Position numbers and translations under genes: made by a program
Notes under the pieces: generated by a model
Database searches by the model: none
Seen by the model: the letters and a program-made list of their open reading frames with translations, nothing else
What the model was told of the DNA's origin: nothing
Part shown: positions 49,881-63,424 of the stretch, in pieces
Layout: each line of letters begins with the position of its first letter
Position numbering within the stretch: position 1 is the first letter of the stretch
Origin: Manihot esculenta
Taxonomy: Eukaryota; Streptophyta; Magnoliopsida; Malpighiales; Euphorbiaceae
DNA length: 64,000 nt
NCBI RefSeq assembly: GCF_001659605.2
Contig: NC_035161.2
Span: 39,389,956 to 39,453,955 of the forward strand
Direction of reading: 5' to 3'

Positions 49881-50414
49881 TATAGACTGCTCTGCCAAGG
49901 GAAAAATTATTACATGATAGATTATTTTGTATAATACTTATATATGGTATAGAAATTTATTACATTTCTAGCTTTGTAATGCAAATCTCTTTGCTGATAA
50001 ATTTATAATATTTTTATTATTGTTAAGTTTTGCAATTTATATATTTTTTTAATTTTAATATAAAAATAAAATAATATTTTAAATTTATTATTAACTACTT
50101 CATATTTTGTTTTTATTGCTTCTTATGTGATCTAAATTTTTGCTCTTTATGTTTTTTATGTATATTTTATAATAAAATGAAAAAAATATAGCAATATAAT
50201 AATGGAATAATAATTTCACAATATAATAGTTTAAATTTGGTTAATATATATATATATATATATTATCATTTTCTTCATTTTAAAATATCAACAATTTTAT
50301 ATGCATTCTAAAATATTAATATTATTTTAATAAATAATATTAATAATTTGAAAACCATACAGTAATGCAAATTGAAAACAATGAAAATATAATTATATGT
50401 ATATATTACGTAAA

Positions 50415-50941
50415 AATTTTATTGGATGAAAAAATTTAAAGGTTTATGACCACTTACAATTATTTTTTAAATTCAAAATTTTAGATAATAAAATTAAATT
50501 TTTTATATTTACCTCGATTTTTACTATTAATTTCAATCAATTTTAATAAAAATTTTATAGTCTACATATCATGCAATATTTTTTTCTTGAAAGGATTATT
50601 AAAAAAAAACGTTTACATTAATTATATTTATATCCAAAATTTTAAATTTTAAATAATAAATTTAAATTTTTTAAATAATTATAACTAAAAAATTAAAATA
50701 AATTTAAAAAATTAATTACAAATTACAATATAATTTTTAAAGTTTTATATTAAGAAAACATATACTTCTTTAATTTAAATTTTATATTGAAGTATATTTA
50801 TTTTATATTTATAATATATAATATTAAATAAATATTTACTATCATTAAATTTTTATAAAATATTACATATAAATATTATATATTAAAATATTTATATTCA
50901 CAATTATAAATTATTGAATGTTTACACTCACAATTATAAAT

Positions 50942-50979
<38 letters not shown>

Positions 50980-51745
50980 ACATTTAAAAGACTGTAATTT
51001 ATATTAATAATATTAGATAAAATAAAATATTATTATATATTTTAGTTTGTAAAATCACCCGTTTATGATTTTTATAAAATTCAAATCTCTTAATTGTATT
51101 TCTTATGAGTTGTTTGATATATTTAATATTTTATTTTGCTCATTTATATAAAAAAGTAAACTTATGTATATTATTTTATTGGCTTATTAAACAGAAAATT
51201 TCATATCAATAATATTAAATAAAATAAAATATTATATATTTTAATATATAATTTTTTTACATTTTAAAATTTTATTAAATTACAATATGCATATAAAAAT
51301 AGAATGAAAAGTAAATAGTGTGTTTTAAAAAAAAGATATTATTGAAATAAAAAATATGTATTTATAAATTATTTTATTAATTAAATAAAATTTTAAAAAT
51401 TATATTATAATTTATCATTAATTTTTTTAGTTATAATTATAATAAATTGAAAAAAATTTAAATTTATTATTTAAAATTTAAACTTTAAATATAAATATAA
51501 TTAATCATATTTAAATTTTTTTATCTGGTAATCCTTTTAAGGAAATACTTCATAATGCATGGATTAAAAAAATTTAGTCAAAATTGATTGAGATTAATGG
51601 TTAAAATTAAAGTAAATATGAAAAAATTGATTTTATTATTTAAAATTATAAACTTAGAATATTATAAAAAGTTATAAATTTTTAAATAATAAACTTAGAA
51701 TATTGTAAAAAATCGTAAATTTTTAATTTTTTTTATCAAATAGAC
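50415..51745. repeat. Foldback/TIR insertion upstream of pectinesterase B
   Basis: The left arm (from about ATTGGATGAAAAAATTTAAA at 50421) matches the reverse complement of the right arm ending near 51742 over several hundred bases with many substitutions. The segment interrupts sequence that is continuous upstream of copy A. No coding capacity; no certain target duplication. Confidence 0.65.
50950..50976. repeat. AT microsatellite
   Basis: Uninterrupted AT units near the middle of the foldback insertion. Confidence 0.85.
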
Positions 51746-51980
51746 AAATCTAAAACTATAGGGATATGAGTAAATGTTAATATATTGTAACTTACCTAAT
51801 AAAAATATCCACTTGCTATGATATTAAGAACATAATTATTAAATGAATTTTCGATTTACACATAGATAATTGAGAAATTAATTTATTCATAATTTAAAGC
51901 AGTTAACAACTAGTCAGCAAAAAAAAAGGAAATTATAAAATTAAATAAATTATATATTTTATAAATAATAAGTTGTTACT

Positions 51981-51984
<4 letters not shown>

Positions 51985-52017
<33 letters not shown>
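51985..52017. repeat. AT microsatellite
   Basis: AT units; the matching place upstream of copy A (about 44919-44932) has a shorter array. Confidence 0.85.
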
Positions 52018-52022
<5 letters not shown>

Positions 52023-54193
52023 CAAATTTAGTATCAAAAGTCTGCAATCAATTATTTGAATAATAAAATTAATATAATAAAAGAAAATAATCATGATATT
52101 TGAAAGAATAATGAAAAGAGAAATAACGAATAATAAATATTAGTTCAAAATCAAAAAATTTATTATTATTATTATTAAATATTATTGATAAATTATAATT
52201 TATTTTTTAATATTTAATTATAAGATTTATGTGTTAATCTCTGTATTTTTAAGTTTAATATTTAAAATTTTATTTAGTTAATACAATGATATTCGTAATT
52301 AAATTTTATATTTTAAATTAAAATTAATACTGATATTTTTATTAATTTATCTAAATTTTATAATTATTAATAAGTTTTTAAATTTATAAATTAATTTCTT
52401 TATTTATTAAAATTTTAATATTTTATATGAGAAAATTAATAAAATAAAAATTAAAAAAATATATCATTTCTTTTTTGCTTTATTAAATAAAAAATAAATC
52501 ACTGAATCTGGATGCATATTGTATAAAGAGTCTTAGTTTGATTTTTATTTTATTTTTTTATTATTAAATATAAGATAATAGAATTTAAAATAAATTACAT
52601 TTTAATTTTTAAATTTTAATATAATTTTTATAGATAAATACTTAAATCTTTTTATAATTAGTTGGTTTAAATTATAAAAGTATATAAATATCTTTGTTAT
52701 CATTTTTTAAATAGATAAATTATATTTGAGTTCTCGAATTTAAATATAATTAATGGATTAATTTTTATATTTTTAAAAAATATACTTAAATCCCTTTTAA
52801 TAATCAGTTGGTTTTTATTTATTATTATTCAAATATTTTAATAATTTATTTTTATTTGAAAGAATACTTAAATCCCATTAATTTTTATCTATAATATCTC
52901 ATTTAACTAATTTTTAATACTTTTATTTTGTAATTTTATTTATTAAAATACTTATAATTTTAAAACTTTTAGAAAATATTTATAATTTTAAACTATTTTT
53001 AAGTGGTATCAAATAATTTTTAAATAGATTGTAAATTTTTATAAAGAGTATTTTTAGAAAAAAATATATTTTAAGAAGAAATTTGATCATTCACTAATCT
53101 TGAAATAATATTTATAATTATGAAAGAATTGTAATTTTGAACGAATTAAATAGAGAGATATTTAAAAATTTAATTTTAAAAATATAAAGATTAATCCGTC
53201 AATTATGCTAAAATTTAGATATCAAAATGTAATTTATACAATAAAAAAATCAATATTGGAAAAATTTAAGTATTCATGAGAATATTTTAAGTATTTGAAT
53301 GTTTATTCCCTTTTTATCTGTTGACTAATGAAATTATAAAGGGAAGGACATTTAATTTGAATAGAATGATTATATAAAAATTTAAATATTCATTTTTAGA
53401 AATAGAGAATCAATCCATTAATTACATTAAAATTCAGAATTTAAATTATAATTTATCTTAAAATTTAATAAATATGGAAGATTAAATTAAAAAAATTAAA
53501 AATACTTATTTCTAAGTAATTTTAATATATAAAGATTAAGTTATAAAAATATAAAGATGAATTATAAATAAATAGAATATTTTATTAATAACACGAAATT
53601 TTATGATTAAATTTAAAAATATATGAATTAAATTATATATTTTATTAAATTTTAAATATTAAAATATAATTTATCTTAATTAAAAATTATTTTTAACTTA
53701 ATTTTGAATATTACACTAACATTAATTAACGATATTAAAGAAAAAAATTTATTTTATTAACAAACCAAAATAATAGGGTAATTTTTTTATAATTGTCTCC
53801 ATTTATGGACTCTGCATTCCCATCTTACTTTTAAACAAATGAATTTGTTATATTACTTGTTGTTGGTTATTATAAATGAAATTTGAATCAAGTTAAAAAA
53901 AAAAACTCATTCTTTTATCAAAGATAAATAGAATATTATTAAAAGGGTCTTAGAAAGGTTTAACATTACAGAACAAAGGCCCAAGGCCGAAGGAACTACA
54001 ACCACATAAAGAGTCTCCATGCCTAAAAGAGATAAAGCTTAATAAACAATAAACCCTAAAACCTTAGCAAATTAATTGGGAAGTACATCTTTGATCTCAC
54101 AATGAATGCGACAACTGATAGAAAAGAAAGAAAAGAAACAAGTTTATTCTTGGTAAACCAAAAAAGAATCAGTTGAACAACATATGAAATTGA

Positions 54194-55602
54194 TTAGGAG
54201 ACAGTAGGTAACTTGGCAATCCAGCCATCTTCATCAATGAACGACATAGTCACAAATTTGCTGAGCTGAAAATCATCCAATTTCTGCAACCACGGTACTC
54301 GGTTGGCAGTATCAGCCCCTCGTCCTCTATTATTAGTCTCCACATATGTGAAATTTGCTCTGCAATTTCCCACAAGTCTTGAATGTTAATGATTTTATGT
54401 ATACATGTATATACATATACCTTTTGGTTCTTTTAAATGGAAACTACCTTTGAGAAAAAAAAAACTAATGAAAGACAAATATTTTATCAAAATTTAGGAG
54501 ATTCTTACTCGTGACCAACGAAGTCCCAAGCACTCCAACCTTGAGGGACTACCACGTCTGTAATGGTTGAGTTATAAATAATGACAGTAGAATAAGGTCC
54601 CCAGGCTCTGCCTAGACAAGCTTTACCAATCCCAGTGATCTTACAGTTTTTGAACACAAAGCCACTGTGTTCTTCTGCCCATTCCTTCTTCTGGGCTGTT
54701 ATGCATCCTGGTTTCCCTGGTCGATATTTCTCTACATTAAGAGATATTACACATTCCTGCATGTAAACCACACATTAGTGAATTATGTTATGGATCCATA
54801 ACATTATGAGTACACTTCAAATACTGTCTATTTATTACTATATGCTTACATCATATATAGATTGAGCAGCACCATAGATAAAATCCATAGCACCTTCAAT
54901 GTAGCATTTTTTGAAGTAGTGACGGCCTTTATCATCAAAAAACGTATCTTGTATCCCAAAGAAGGCGCAGTGGTAGAAAGCAGTTTTATCTCCTCGTATT
55001 CTAACTGCAGGAGCTCGTATCCAGATGATTTTATCTTCTCTAATTTGTAGATTATACGTGTTCTGTTAAGATAGATTATGATGAGACCAACAATTAACTT
55101 AAAAAGCTGAGCAATATCAAACCTTATTAATCTTTACCTTGAACGTAATGCCTTTGGCTACAATATTGTCCGAATATGAAATGAAGATAGCACTCGTGGG
55201 TAAATCTTGATGGTCGTCAAACTCAACACTTGTATGATGGCTACCGGATCCTTCAAGAAAAATGCATGGTTTCTTTAGAGGAATTACAACCTTTTCTCTG
55301 CAAAATATAAAAGAAGTTATACAACACTTGTATTAGAAGTGTATACGTTTAGAAGAGTTTGTTACCTACTTGTATTTGCCGGCAGAAATTCGGATACGAA
55401 TCCACTGGGTATTATTTTCTGGAACTGAATCAATGGCGCTTTGAATTTTAGTGAAGTTTCCATGTCCTGATTTATCAACAAAAATAGTATACGCTACTTT
55501 ATATTGATTGGATTCGTTTAACTGGCAATCCAAAGCCTTACAGACACTCATCGTTACCGACAGTAACATCCAAATGAACAAAACTGTACGAAGATTCTGC
55601 AT
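54194..55602 (-). CDS. Pectinesterase, diverged tandem copy C
   Basis: Five minus-strand exons: 55370-55602, 55138-55297, 54850-55062, 54509-54756 and 54194-54359, all GT-AG, giving 339 residues. Same architecture as copies A and B: signal peptide then catalytic domain without a pro-region. Present: GKYKE, Asp170 in IQDTF, Asp191 in MDFIYG, Arg252 in LGRAW. The oxyanion-hole Gln of the usual (K/R)QAV motif is Arg147 here ([13 protein letters not shown]). It may be weakly active, altered in specificity or inactive; the frame is otherwise intact. It is clearly older than the A/B split. Confidence 0.9.
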
Positions 55603-58600
55603 TTCGCAGGAGAAACAATTAGCCTTCTGATAAATGATCCAGAGGACTATAATTATAACTATTACTTAAGCAACAGAGACAATCTGAACTTCTGATAATA
55701 ACTCTCAGAGATTATGTTTTTATACGTTGAGAATGAAGTTGTTGAGTGGGTCCCTCCAGCGTAGAGGGCATCACATGTAAGGATACAAAATCGGCTACCA
55801 CCAATTGAAGAAATCAATTTCTTCACTTGGTGGAAAACAAAGTCGGGCAAAATGTCCACCAAATGAAGAAAATGATTTCTTCATTGGTGGAGGCAAGCTC
55901 AACCATTTTTAGTTAGTTCTGTTCAGAGCAAGGGTTGAGTGACTTCGAGAACTTGCATGTAGTTCTAAACAAATATATTGAGAAATGAGATTTTATTATA
56001 TTTTATTTTAATAAGGAAATAATGAGTTTTTTTTATATAATTAATTCGTGGACATAACTCAAAATTGAAGGTTAACCAGTTCTAATATTTTCTACTTAAT
56101 TAGGACATGGGAGTTTCAAAAGGTGCTAAAGAACATGCAGCTGGACATGGAGAGGTACAGATGTCAATCGTTTCGTAAAGGAAATTGAAAGTTATTATTG
56201 TAGTGTAGCAGTTAGATGATGCTGATGTGATAATTAGTTACTTGGTTGTAACGGTTTTTAATTGCTGGATTGAGTATTGACGAGAATTGTAGCAGTTGTA
56301 ACTACGTTAATCCGCCGAAGAAACTTTCCCCTGCACTTACCTTGCAAGATTTGATAACTGCCTAACCATGTAATAAAAGCAAAAGATTATATGTTTGAGA
56401 TTTAACAAATTAAAAGAGCAAAGTTCTGGCTTTTGCTGCAGTTTTTTAAGGTACTGAATAGAAGGAAAGCGAGGAAACTGATCTGCGTTGATTGAAGTTC
56501 AAGATTTGGTGCATTCACACTCACGATTCAAGATAAACCTGATCACGTTAACCATCCTATGAGATTCTTAAAATGTACGTAGGGTATGTATACACGCCTG
56601 TAAGAAAAAGCATGAGTCGATTTCACATGTTTCATGGGCTTCACAACCAGAAGAAATTTACGTGGGCTGAAATGGCATCTTTCGTATATAAATGAATCTT
56701 TTGATAATGGATCTACATGTTTCGGCTGCAAAAATGGGCCGCGGCAAATTGTTATGAAGAAATTTATTATTTGATTTGAAAATTTAAAAAATATATTAAA
56801 ATGATATTAAATTTTTAAAATTTATTAATTAATTATTTTGATAATTTATTTATTAAATATTTTAATATTTAAGTTCAATGATTTAAAAAAATTATTAATT
56901 AATATTTTAATTTTATAAAAATATTTACTAATTAATCTATTTATATCACTTTAAATTTTAAAAAAAAAATTAATACATTTTTAAAAATATTAAAAAAGTT
57001 TGAATATTTGACTGCAAATCAGGAAAGAATATTCTCAACTAAATGTGGATTAGTTAAGCAAACTACTCTCATTCTAAGAAATTAATTAATTAAATTAAAT
57101 TAATCAAACCCTAATTGCTAATACAACAGGTGTCATAAACTCATTTGTGAGTGTGGACCAATTTCTCCAATGTTGCATGGGCGAAGGAAGAATTTGCCAC
57201 ATGTCCAGGCCATGAATCTTGAATTGAAAAGAGAAAGCAGAGTCGTGTCCCTGAGGTACGAGTCGAAAACAAACGCCGACCAATTGTATTTTTATGTCAT
57301 TATCAAGTGTAGATGCAGGTAAGAATTCCCTCCAGGTGAAGTTGCTTGGAGTGGCTTTGGTCCACCGACAATTCGACGACTCTGACGAATCCATTTTGCT
57401 TCCGTGCATCGTTGCGCACCTAGGGCTTTTTCTTTATTGGTTTCTTTTATCCTTTATTTTTAACTTTTTTAAACAAATTCTTTCATCCATTGAAGGTCCT
57501 TTTTATATTAAAAAAATAAAGAAAAATAATAAAAGTCTTTCGAAATACCAAGTGAATAGAAGTTAAGAAAGCCTATCTACTCTTGTGTATTACTAGCTTT
57601 TGGATTCTTCCTTTTGATTTTCTCCGTTGGGTTGGGCTGTGCAGATAGATGACATCGCCAAAATCCACATCAAGAAAGGTAGGCCACGCCACATTATTGT
57701 AGTGGAAGGGGGGAAAGGGAATGAACAATATCTGCGGAGAATTCACGGCTCCCTATCCGCCAAAATACTAAAGGTGACTGCTCTTTAAAAGCAACTAAAA
57801 TTAGCCCAGTTGAAGTGGGCATCTTCTGATAAAAAGTAAACTGCAGAGATTACTCCGAATATAATTTGACATGAAATTCACAAGCAATAATGCAGAACAA
57901 CACATGAGGATGATAAATTCTTTTATTTTATCACAGCCACCACATCCATATTCCTACCATTTTTTTAATCTGAAACACTCAAGGATCTTCCTTTAATACT
58001 TTATATATTGAAGAAGAATATTTGGTAGCACAGAAAATGGGTCAACTCCGTCTTGCATTTGCGATTAGGTTAAATATTTTTAATAAAAATCAAAATTAAA
58101 ATATGAAAATTTCAAATTAAATGTTTTTTTTAATTAATCATTTCAGTTAATCGTATTTAATTTTAAATCACTACTGAAAAGCAGCAGTTGGGAGAAAATT
58201 GTAATTGAGTTATTCGTTAATTAGTCGAGTCTCCCTGGGCAGTTAATTATTTCCTCTGTCTATTATTTTAATAATTCAAAATTTCGTCGGCGATTTAAAG
58301 TTAAAAAAAAAAAAGTCTTTAAAAACAATTAAGGATAGAAAAAACGGATTTTTTTTTTATCCTTTACTATGTAATTAAGGACAAACATCGATTCCGAAAT
58401 TTTGAGAACGCTAAATCGAATTTGACAAACTAATTATTCAGTACTGCTTCATATTTAATTAGCAATTTATTCAAAAAAAATTCAAAACATTACATCCTCA
58501 CATCTCAGAAGAAAATATTTATAAAATTATTGCAAATTTAAACACCTTTAAATTCACTAATTTTATTGTTATTACATTATAAAAATAAAATTACTATTAT

Positions 58601-59029
58601 ATAATAACTTTTTTTTAGGCGGATCAATTAATTTTGAATTTTGCAGTAGATTTTGAATTAGATTTAATTTCTCTTGTCGACATCTATTTGAAACTCACAA
58701 TAATTTTTTAAAAAAAAGATTTCGAAATACACTAGTTTCAAAATTGTAACGAGGCCGCAAGCTTGATCACAAAATTCAAAGTGAAAATTTTATTGTTTAA
58801 GAGATAAATTTTCTATTTTTATCGTCTTTTTTAGATTTTTTTGTAATTTTCTAAATTAAAATTTTTGTTATTATATAAATTGCTCTTTTCTTATTTGTTT
58901 GAGATACTTTTCAATTTTAAAGAATTCAATAAAAAATTTCGGTTTTCAGTTTTTCATTTTCTAAATTTCATTTTAGCTAAATGTTATTGGTTAAAACTCC
59001 CGACGGAGTTTAATTAGTCCTATTTTAAT
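55603..59029. other. Spacer between pectinesterase C and the Gypsy remnant
   Basis: After the promoter of copy C the DNA alternates between moderate and AT-rich composition. A 101-codon minus-strand frame at 57104-57409 and an open plus-strand stretch at about 57648-57795 lie in less AT-rich DNA, but neither resembles a family I know. DNA before 59030 may include the Gypsy 5' LTR; with no second copy it cannot be delimited. Confidence 0.4.
55717..55724 (-). promoter_or_regulatory. TATA box of pectinesterase C
   Basis: TATAAAAA on the minus strand about 115 bases before the start codon. Confidence 0.5.
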
Positions 59030-62000
59030 TGGTATCATAGCAAAATTCATCCATGGCCGACAACCAAAAGGCGTGACTCACTACAGTTGAAGCATTCTTA
59101 GCAAAATTAAGGGAGATGATCAGGCAGCTAGCCCTACAATAGGGTAACAATGAATCTGCCACAGCCGAACACCCACAGCCAGTTTCAAATCCTATGGTCG
59201 CAAATCTTGTGGTCACAAATCTCCAACAGGATTATCACAGAGGTTATAGGATAAAGATAGACCTTTAAAACTTTTCTGATTCGTTAGATGTTGAATAGTC
59301 CTTGATTGGTTGGCAGAGGTTGCTCGATTTTTCGAAATTATGAATGTGGAAGAGAATCGAAAGGTTCCTATTGTGACTTATAAATTAAAGGATGGTGTAG
59401 CAGTATGATGGAATTCTGTTCAAAACGAACGCTATCGCAGGAGGTTGGAACTTATACGAAACTGACCGTTGATGAAGTAGATGATTGAATAACGATTCTT
59501 TCGTAGTGATCACATTCAAGTTTTGTATAACCAGTATTGTAATTTTATTTAAGGGAGTCGAAGGGTGGATAAATATATAGAGGAGTTTTTGAGGTTGCAG
59601 ATGAGGTGTGAAAACTGTGAAAATAAAATCCAGCAGGTTGCTCATTATCAGAGGGAACTCAATCATGAAATTCGTTGTATGATAGGAGTAGCTGTGATTT
59701 TCACTTTGGCAGATGCCATTGAGATGGAAAAAAGAGCAGAAGAACGTGTTGATTGGCAATCTCAACATCAGTCTAATTGAAATTTTTAATTATAGAAATT
59801 TTGGTTCAACAAAACTCAGCAATATAGAGGTAATTACAGCGGACAGCCTTCTAGGGTTGTAAATTCTGGCAATTCTCATAATAATGTGGAAGAGAGGAGA
59901 GACAGTAAGGGAAAAGCAATCATCAATATAGTAAACAAAGGAGGCAAAATCAATCCTTATCTGAAATCAACTGGAGACATATGTTATCGCTACAGGCAAC
60001 CTGGTTATCAATCAAATAATTATCCAGAATGCAGAGGAGTTAATAATGATTACCGACAGGTTAATGTAGTTGAGCAGATGGTTGAATCTGAGGAGGAAGT
60101 GGATGACGGCGATGGATCTATTACTGGTTCTAAAGATGGAGAGGTCACCTATATGGTAAAGAAAAATCTAGGCTCGACGAAACAAGAGGATGAGACGTAA
60201 AGGAGGAAGATTTTTCAGGCGAATTGTTGAGTGGGAGAACCGATTTGCAGGCTAATTATTGATAGTTACAGTTGTGAGAATCTGATGGCTAAGCAATTTG
60301 TGAAGAAGCTGCAGTTGCCTACACAGCCTCACCCTTCACCATACAAAGTTGGGTAGATTAAGGAAGCTCCGACAATTGAAGTCAACAAAATCTGCAGTGT
60401 GTCTATTTCGATCGATAAATCTTGCATTGAATCTGTTTATTGTGATGTTGTAGATATGGATTGCTGTGGAATTTTGTTAGGTCGTACTTGGCAGTTTGAT
60501 GTTAATGCATTGTATAAGAGGAAGGAAAATTCATACATGTTTACATAAAATCTAAAGAAGATTACCATTTGCCTTTTGGCTCTGTGAAACATTCTAAAGT
60601 GGAAGGGAAAAATGTTGTTATTGTTTCTACGGGGTGAAAAGGCTATCAAGCGCAATTGAGAAATCTAGAGGTACATTGGCTTTATTGATGATAGCAAAAG
60701 GTGTAGTGGAGGATGCACCATCTTTACCACCACCCGTCAAAGAGCTGTTCAAGGAGTTTCCTAGAGTAGTGGAGGAATCTTTAAAGCTTCCACCTTTGCG
60801 GGATATTCAACATCGGATTGATTTCATTCCTGTACTCCAAGAACAGATTGAAGAGTTATTAAAGAAGGGCACATTCGGGAGAGTATTAGCCATTGTGGAG
60901 TCCCTGCCTTATTGATTCCAAAGAAAGATGGAACCTGGAGAATGTGCATGGATAGCAGAGCCATCAATAAAATTATGATTTAGTATTGATTTTCTATTTC
61001 TCGACTGGATGACATGTTGGATCAGTTATCAAGGTTTAAAAGTCTTCTCTAAGATCGACCTTAAAAGTGGCTACCACCAAGTTTGGATTAAGGAGGGAGA
61101 TAATAGAAGACAATATTTAAAACTAAGGAAGGATTGTATGAGTAGCTAGTTATGTCGTTTGGTTTGATAAATTCACCTAGCATGTTCATGCGACTTATGA
61201 ATCAGGTTTTGCATCTTTTCTTACGTAAATTCATGGTTATTTATTTTAATAATATCTTGATTTTTAATCGCAGCGAAGAAGAATATTTACAGCACCCTCG
61301 TCAAGTCTTGACAGTCTTAAAAGAAAGTGAGCTGGTTATTAATTTAAAAAAATGTATCTATATGATAAAGCACATTCTGTTTCTTAGATTTGTTGTTAGT
61401 ACAGAAGGGATACATATTGAAAAGAAGAAGGTAGAAGCAATACAGAACTGACCCATTCCCAAAAATATTTCAGAAGTTCGCAGTTTTCATGGACTTGTTA
61501 CTTTCTATCGGTGGTTTATCAGAAACTTCAGCAGTATCGTTGCTTCCATCACATATTATTTGAAGAAAAAACGAGTGCAGAAATTTACTTGGACTAACAT
61601 TGCTAAGAAAAGTGTTGAGGAGATTAAATATAAACTTACTTCTGCCTCTATTCTTACTTTACTTGATTTTGATAAACTATTTGAGGTTGGATGTAATGTT
61701 TGTGGAGTTGGGATTGACAGTGTATTATCGCAGTCTAATAGGGCTATTATATTCTTTAATGAAAAATTGAATGATGCTAGGAAGAAGGGGTTTACTGATA
61801 AATATAAATTATATACAAAGTTTTGGGCCTTTAAAATTTTAGAACAATATCTGATGAGGTGGGAGTTTATTATTCACACAGACCATCAATTTTTTATTCA
61901 CTTTAAAATTAAAAAAATATGTAAATAAGATATATGGTCGATGGATAACTTATTTTAAAATTTTTTATTATATTATAAAATATAATATTGATTATGGTAA

Positions 62001-62095
62001 TAAGGTAGCAGCAGAAGTTTTTAGTAGGAGCACTGCTTTATTAATTATAATTAGTCAGGAGATCAGACTTTTGAATTTCTAAAAAATTTGTATAT
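59030..62095 (+). pseudogene. Decayed Ty3/Gypsy retrotransposon, 3'-truncated
   Basis: A primer site like initiator-Met tRNA (TGGTATCATAGCA, 59030-59042) is followed by a gag start (MADNQK at 59053), gag core (VDKYIEEFLRLQMRCE, about 59562), a degenerate zinc knuckle (GDICYRYRQPGYQSNNYPEC, about 59967), a protease-like piece (about 60250-60540), RT ([33 protein letters not shown]) and RNase H (to about 62000). The RT active-site box reads YFNNILIF instead of YxDD. Many stops and frameshifts. No integrase or 3' LTR is visible, so the 3' half has been lost. Confidence 0.85.
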
Positions 62096-63416
62096 TGCAT
62101 AGGATTATTTTGTTGATATACGGACCAAAGTCCAAGTTCGCGAAGTTATAATAAAGATTTTAAAATTAAAAAGAGAAAGTTATTTTTTTTAAATAATTTA
62201 TTTTTTCAGGATAAATTTTTTATTTATTAAATTTTATAATTCTCCAAACACTAAAAAAATATGAAAAATGTTTTTATAAAAAATATTTTATGAAACAAAC
62301 GGAATTTTAATGATGAACCAATTTATTTTTTTTTAAGCTATAAACACTGCAAATTAAACTTCAAAATTTTTATTTATATTTATATTAAATTTATTTTTTT
62401 ATAAAATATTAGATTTTATTTCAATTTTTCATAATGAACTTTTTAAAATTATTTATAATATCTAAATCTTAAAAATATATATTTTAAAAATTATTACTAA
62501 TATATATTTTAAAACATAATAAAAAATAATTAATCAAATTTCATTTAAAAAAATTATTAATTAAAAATAATGAATAAAAAATAAAATAAAATAATTGTTC
62601 GTATTTAAATGATAAATATTATTATTTTTATTTATATTACTATCATTATTATAATTATAATTATTAATAATTATGAGAAAAAATATTTTTAATTATTGTG
62701 ATATATATATATTCTATAATTTTATTCTCTATATTATTATTATTTAAAAAACTTTTTTAATACGGCAGAAATTAATAATTTATTTTGACATTCTTTTTTT
62801 TTTAATTCTGCCCTTGACAAACCGTGCATAAACATACTAAAAATATAATTAATTATTTTCTGCTACAAACTATAAAAAACATAACCATAATAATACTATT
62901 AGATCTTTTAAAAAAATATACTTAATTTTTAGTCGATTTCTAAAATTACTTTCTCACTACCTTTTGAAGAGAAAAAGAAAAAGAAAAAAAAAATTAAACG
63001 CACAAATATGAACGCGACATTGTGGAGTCCATGCACGCATTGGGAGTGACACGCATGCATATTATACTTGCATTTATGATATTAGGATAATTTTCTATTT
63101 TAATTTTCCATAAGCATTCGGTAATTGAATATCAATTTATTTTTATATACACTCATATTTAGATTTCTTAAATTAAAAAATAAAATATTGATTTTTTTAT
63201 TTAATTAAATAAAATTTTAATTAAATAAAATAATATTTTTAATTAAAATTATTATAATTAAATTAAACTAATAGCAACCTTTAAATATAAATGAATGGAT
63301 AGTGAATAATTTAATCTCTAAATGTCGACGTCGTTGATGAACCGCCCTGGACCTCCTTCCTTGATACCTCAATTGATTTTATTAAATTTTCTTGAGGACC
63401 GTCTTCGAATTTTCCC
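62096..63416. other. AT-rich spacer and stachyose synthase promoter region
   Basis: Very AT-rich to about 63000. Around 63020-63060 are two CATGCA words (63031-63036, 63054-63059), the RY element bound by B3 seed regulators; GACGTC occurs near 63325. No other gene seen. Confidence 0.4.
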
Positions 63417-63424
63417 TATAAATA
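63417..63424 (+). promoter_or_regulatory. TATA box of stachyose synthase
   Basis: TATAAATA about 340 bases before the ATG, implying a long 5' leader that may contain upstream frames. Confidence 0.5.

Larger units (their letters stand above)
49795..54193. other. AT-rich spacer between pectinesterases B and C
   Basis: Extremely AT-rich, no gene seen. It holds a foldback insertion (about 50415-51745), two AT microsatellites, and segments homologous to the spacer upstream of copy A. Short words such as AAATACTTAAATC recur around 52650-52880. Confidence 0.55.

Noticed and set aside
57104..57409. 101-codon minus-strand frame as a gene
   Set aside because: No recognisable family, no splice or promoter context; chance openness in less AT-rich DNA is possible.
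57648..57795. Open plus-strand stretch after a TGTGCAG acceptor-like site, suggesting an exon
   Set aside because: No partner exon or known family could be identified.
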